NCBI GenBank assembly: GCA_025559845.1
Contig: CP048470.1
Coordinates: 1,845,001 to 1,909,000, forward strand
From: Agrobacterium tumefaciens
GTDB lineage: Bacteria; Pseudomonadota; Alphaproteobacteria; Rhizobiales; Rhizobiaceae
Direction of reading: 5' to 3'
Length of the DNA stretch: 64,000 bases
Shown: positions 61,981 to 64,000 of the stretch, piece after piece
How the letters are laid out: each line of letters begins with the position of its first letter
How positions within the stretch are numbered: position 1 is the stretch's first letter
Program-made: the position numbers and the translations under genes
The notes under the pieces: model-generated
Told to the model about the DNA's origin: nothing
Databases searched by the model: none
What the model saw: the letters and a program-made list of their open reading frames with translations, nothing else

Positions 61981-62909
61981 CCGAAGACACTACGCGCCTC
62001 TTTTTCGGGCTTGTCGGTATCTTGTTGACGGCGAGTGTCATTGCCGGTGTGCTGTCATGGCGAAGCCCCAAACCCTTGCCGTCGACACTGGTCAATCTCA
62101 ATGCACGCATCAAGGCATGGTGGATCATGGTGGCGGGCATCAGCTTCGCCTTCCTGATGGGCACAGGCGGTGTTTTGCTACTTTTTGCCTTTGTTTCCTT
62201 CGCTGCCTTGCGGGAATATGTAACGCTGACCAATACCCGCCATGCCGACCGCTGGACACTGCTCGGCATGTTCCTGATCATCATTCCGGTTCAATATTAT
62301 CTGATCTGGATCGACTGGTACGGGCTCTATTCGATCTTCATTCCGGTTTACTGTTTCCTTGCCATGCCTGCGCTCACGGCTATGCGCGGCGATACCTCCC
62401 GGTTTCTCGAGCGTGTCAGCGAGCAGCAATGGGGTATCGTGCTTGCGGTCTACTGCATCAGCCATGTGCCGGCCCTGGTGACCCTGCCCATTCCCGGCAA
62501 TGAGGGACGCGGCCTGCTGTTGATCGCCTTCCTGATTGCGACAGTGCAGGGTAGCGACGTACTGCAATACATCTTCGGCAAACTTTTTGGCCGTCACAAA
62601 GTCGCTCCGGGTGTCTCACCGTCCAAGACCTGGGAAGGTCTGATCGGTGGTATCGCCAGTGCGTCGCTGATGGGTGCGGGCCTCTATTGGTTGACACCTT
62701 TTTCGCCCGTCGAAGCCGGCGTTTTGGCCGCGCTCTCTTGCGTCATGGGCTTTTTCGGAGGGCTCGTCGCCTCTGCCATCAAACGTGACCGGGGTGTCAA
62801 GGACTGGGGCCACATGATTGAAGGCCATGGCGGCATGCTGGACAGGGCGGACAGCCTGGTTTTTGCCGCGCCCGTATTTTTCCATATCGTCCGTTACGCG
62901 TGGACATAG
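61977..62909 (+). CDS. Phosphatidate cytidylyltransferase (CdsA family, YnbB-like)
   Basis: 310 aa, about eight membrane segments. The CdsA signature lies at about residues 258-290: SAIKRDRGVKDWG, then GHGGMLDRADS. Expected reaction: phosphatidate plus CTP to CDP-diacylglycerol, the donor used by CDP-alcohol transferases such as the YnbA-like protein. It is probably a second copy besides the housekeeping cdsA. Its start overlaps the plsC-like stop, and it is the last gene of the run. Confidence 0.9.
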   Translation: MTEDTTRLFFGLVGILLTASVIAGVLSWRSPKPLPSTLVNLNARIKAWWIMVAGISFAFLMGTGGVLLLFAFVSFAALREYVTLTNTRHADRWTLLGMFLIIIPVQYYLIWIDWYGLYSIFIPVYCFLAMPALTAMRGDTSRFLERVSEQQWGIVLAVYCISHVPALVTLPIPGNEGRGLLLIAFLIATVQGSDVLQYIFGKLFGRHKVAPGVSPSKTWEGLIGGIASASLMGAGLYWLTPFSPVEAGVLAALSCVMGFFGGLVASAIKRDRGVKDWGHMIEGHGGMLDRADSLVFAAPVFFHIVRYAWT

Positions 62910-62964
62910 TTGTCTGCAACGCTTGTCCGTGGACCATCAACATAAGTGAATTAAAGGACCGATT

Positions 62965-63450
62965 ATGAAACGTCGATTGCTCGCTGTTGCCCTGGCTCTT
63001 TTCCCGTTTGCTGCCAAGGCCAACTGCCTGCCGCCGTGGCAGACATTGTTTGCCTGCGACATAGCGGGATCGAGTGCGCGTGCGGAGTTCTGCGAAATCG
63101 CCGATCCTGAAAGCCATAAGAGCCTCAAAAGCCATTATTATACTTACGTGGTCGGAACGAAGCCGGCCGAGCTCTATTTTGAAGCGGATGGCTACTATTT
63201 TTCGACGAAAGACACTGTATCAGGTCATCCGACCGACCTCGCAATGGGCGTCGGCTTGGCAAACAAGAACTACGTTTATTCGTTCTTCGTGACAGAAGAT
63301 AAGAAGCTTGACGGAAAGATCCGTGAAGCCGAAATCCGCGTCTACAAGTCTCTGGATGCCTTCAGCAATGACACGAAGAATAACGAGCAGCTTCGCCTCC
63401 AATGCAAAACCAGCTCCATCGTTGCAAATCAGGACAACATTCGTCCCTGA
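62965..63450 (+). CDS. Small exported protein, unknown
   Basis: 161 aa, AAAGGA before the ATG. A clear Sec signal peptide runs to about residue 19 (FPFAAKA, mature NCLPPWQ). The mature part has four cysteines (about 21, 30, 43 and 147), which could form two disulfides, and a beta-rich pattern. I do not recognise a family. It is only 55 bp behind the CdsA-like gene on the same strand, so it may be co-transcribed, but no functional link is visible. Confidence 0.75.
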   Translation: MKRRLLAVALALFPFAAKANCLPPWQTLFACDIAGSSARAEFCEIADPESHKSLKSHYYTYVVGTKPAELYFEADGYYFSTKDTVSGHPTDLAMGVGLANKNYVYSFFVTEDKKLDGKIREAEIRVYKSLDAFSNDTKNNEQLRLQCKTSSIVANQDNIRP

Positions 63451-63499
63451 GAATCGAAAGTCGAAGGCATTCATCTCTCGGACGGCTTGCGGCTGGTAA

Positions 63500-64000
63500 T
63501 CAGCGTTTGTCTTCGAAACGGCGCGGGGTGGCGTGACCGGTTACCTGATCCCAGTGTTGGTCCGCTCTCCGTTCGAAAGTTGCGGCATCGCGTGCATCGC
63601 TTTGATAGAAGGCGCCGCGCGGCACGTCCGGGGCATAGTCCTGATCACTCCAGCCGCGCAGATCGTCGTGCGGGAAGGCATATCCGACATGGCCGAGTGC
63701 GGCAGCACCCTTATAGTGCGCGTCTCGCAGATGCATAGGCACTGCTGACGGTGCTTCATTGGCCACATGGGCGAGTGCCAGCGAAATACCCCGGCAAGCC
63801 GAATTCGATTTCGGTGCGCGCGCCACGTGGAGTGCGGCATGCGCCAACACGATCTGTGCTTCGGGATAGCCGATTTTCTCGACGGCATGGAGAGCTGCAA
63901 CAGCGGTTTGAAGTGCCGTATTGTCGGCGAGGCCCACATCTTCCGAGGCATGGATCATGATACGGCGCGCGATGTAACGTGGGTCTTCTCCGCCATGAAC
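63500..64000 (-). CDS. rarA: Replication-associated recombination protein A, C-terminal part
   Basis: The frame runs off the window's right end; the last 166 residues are visible. They match the C-terminal oligomerisation region of RarA/MgsA AAA+ ATPases: GEDPRYIARRMIHASEDVGLAD, ALHVARAPKSNSA, VPMHLRDAHYKGAAALGHV and a final YAPDVPRGAFYQ. The ATPase core lies outside. In the family it acts at stalled replication forks, interacting with SSB. It is a housekeeping gene marking the edge of the accessory region. Confidence 0.9.
   Translation of the reverse strand, partial: VHGGEDPRYIARRIMIHASEDVGLADNTALQTAVAALHAVEKIGYPEAQIVLAHAALHVARAPKSNSACRGISLALAHVANEAPSAVPMHLRDAHYKGAAALGHVGYAFPHDDLRGWSDQDYAPDVPRGAFYQSDARDAATFERRADQHWDQVTGHATPRRFEDKR

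Noticed and set aside
1..64000. CRISPR arrays, tRNA or rRNA genes, insertion sequences, integrase or att sites
   Set aside because: I looked for repeated spacers, tRNA cloverleaves with TTCGA arms, transposase motifs and flanking direct repeats and found none that I could support.

Overview
The window reads as a stretch of an alphaproteobacterial genome of the Rhizobiaceae (Agrobacterium/Rhizobium type). The grounds are: GC-rich coding sequence packed with ABC and tripartite uptake systems for plant-derived solutes; a TGA-N9-TCA iron-responsive (RirA-type) box in front of an ECF sigma gene; a chemoreceptor ending in an aromatic-acidic pentapeptide; and sugar-acid dehydratases of types known from this family. 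I see no rRNA, tRNA, CRISPR array, insertion sequence or phage gene. Species and replicon cannot be told from the sequence.

Layout. 1-3.8 kb: tail of a Gfo/Idh/MocA dehydrogenase, a secreted SMP-30/gluconolactonase and a methyl-accepting chemotaxis protein. 3.9-13 kb: sugar-acid catabolism. A LysR regulator faces an L-talarate/galactarate dehydratase. A LacI regulator faces tctC-tctB-tctA, an IlvD-type aldonate dehydratase and an RraA-like protein. 13.2-27 kb: an unknown small protein, then two divergent operons around one FCD-type GntR regulator. One side carries gntR, a gamma-glutamyltransferase-like enzyme and an amidohydrolase. The other carries a peptide-type ABC importer interleaved with three more amidohydrolases. 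Two identical 12-bp palindromes (ATTGCATGCAAT) lie between them. 27-34.5 kb: a LacI regulator divergent from a dehydrogenase, a TIM-barrel isomerase and a family-1 sugar ABC importer. 34.6-42.7 kb: a second peptide-type ABC importer divergent from a GntR regulator, a DapA-family lyase and a galactonate-dehydratase-like enzyme. 42.8-48 kb: an aliphatic sulfonate operon (ssuA, C, B, D plus an FAD-dependent protein). 48.2-56.6 kb: a cell-surface-signalling iron operon (ECF sigma, FecR, STN-containing TonB receptor, siderophore-binding protein, siderophore-interacting reductase, two permeases) whose ABC ATPase is missing. 56.6-57.1 kb: an Rrf2-type regulator. 57.1-62.9 kb: a lipid-type cluster matching the E. 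coli ynbABCD gene set, with an added PlsC acyltransferase and a small membrane protein. 63-64 kb: a small secreted protein and the C-terminal part of rarA.

How it fits together. Most of the window is a run of self-contained import-plus-degradation modules. Each has its own regulator next to it and, in several cases, a visible operator palindrome. Three transport operons carry a strong hairpin directly after the solute-binding-protein gene, which would set binding protein above membrane components. The two most interesting regions are the gamma-glutamyltransferase/four-amidohydrolase/ABC locus (13.8-27.1 kb), which looks like a pathway for an unidentified amide or N-heterocyclic compound, and the ynb-type locus (57.1-62.9 kb). 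The latter holds a complete phospholipid head-group toolkit whose CDP-alcohol transferase has Asn at two normally Asp metal positions.
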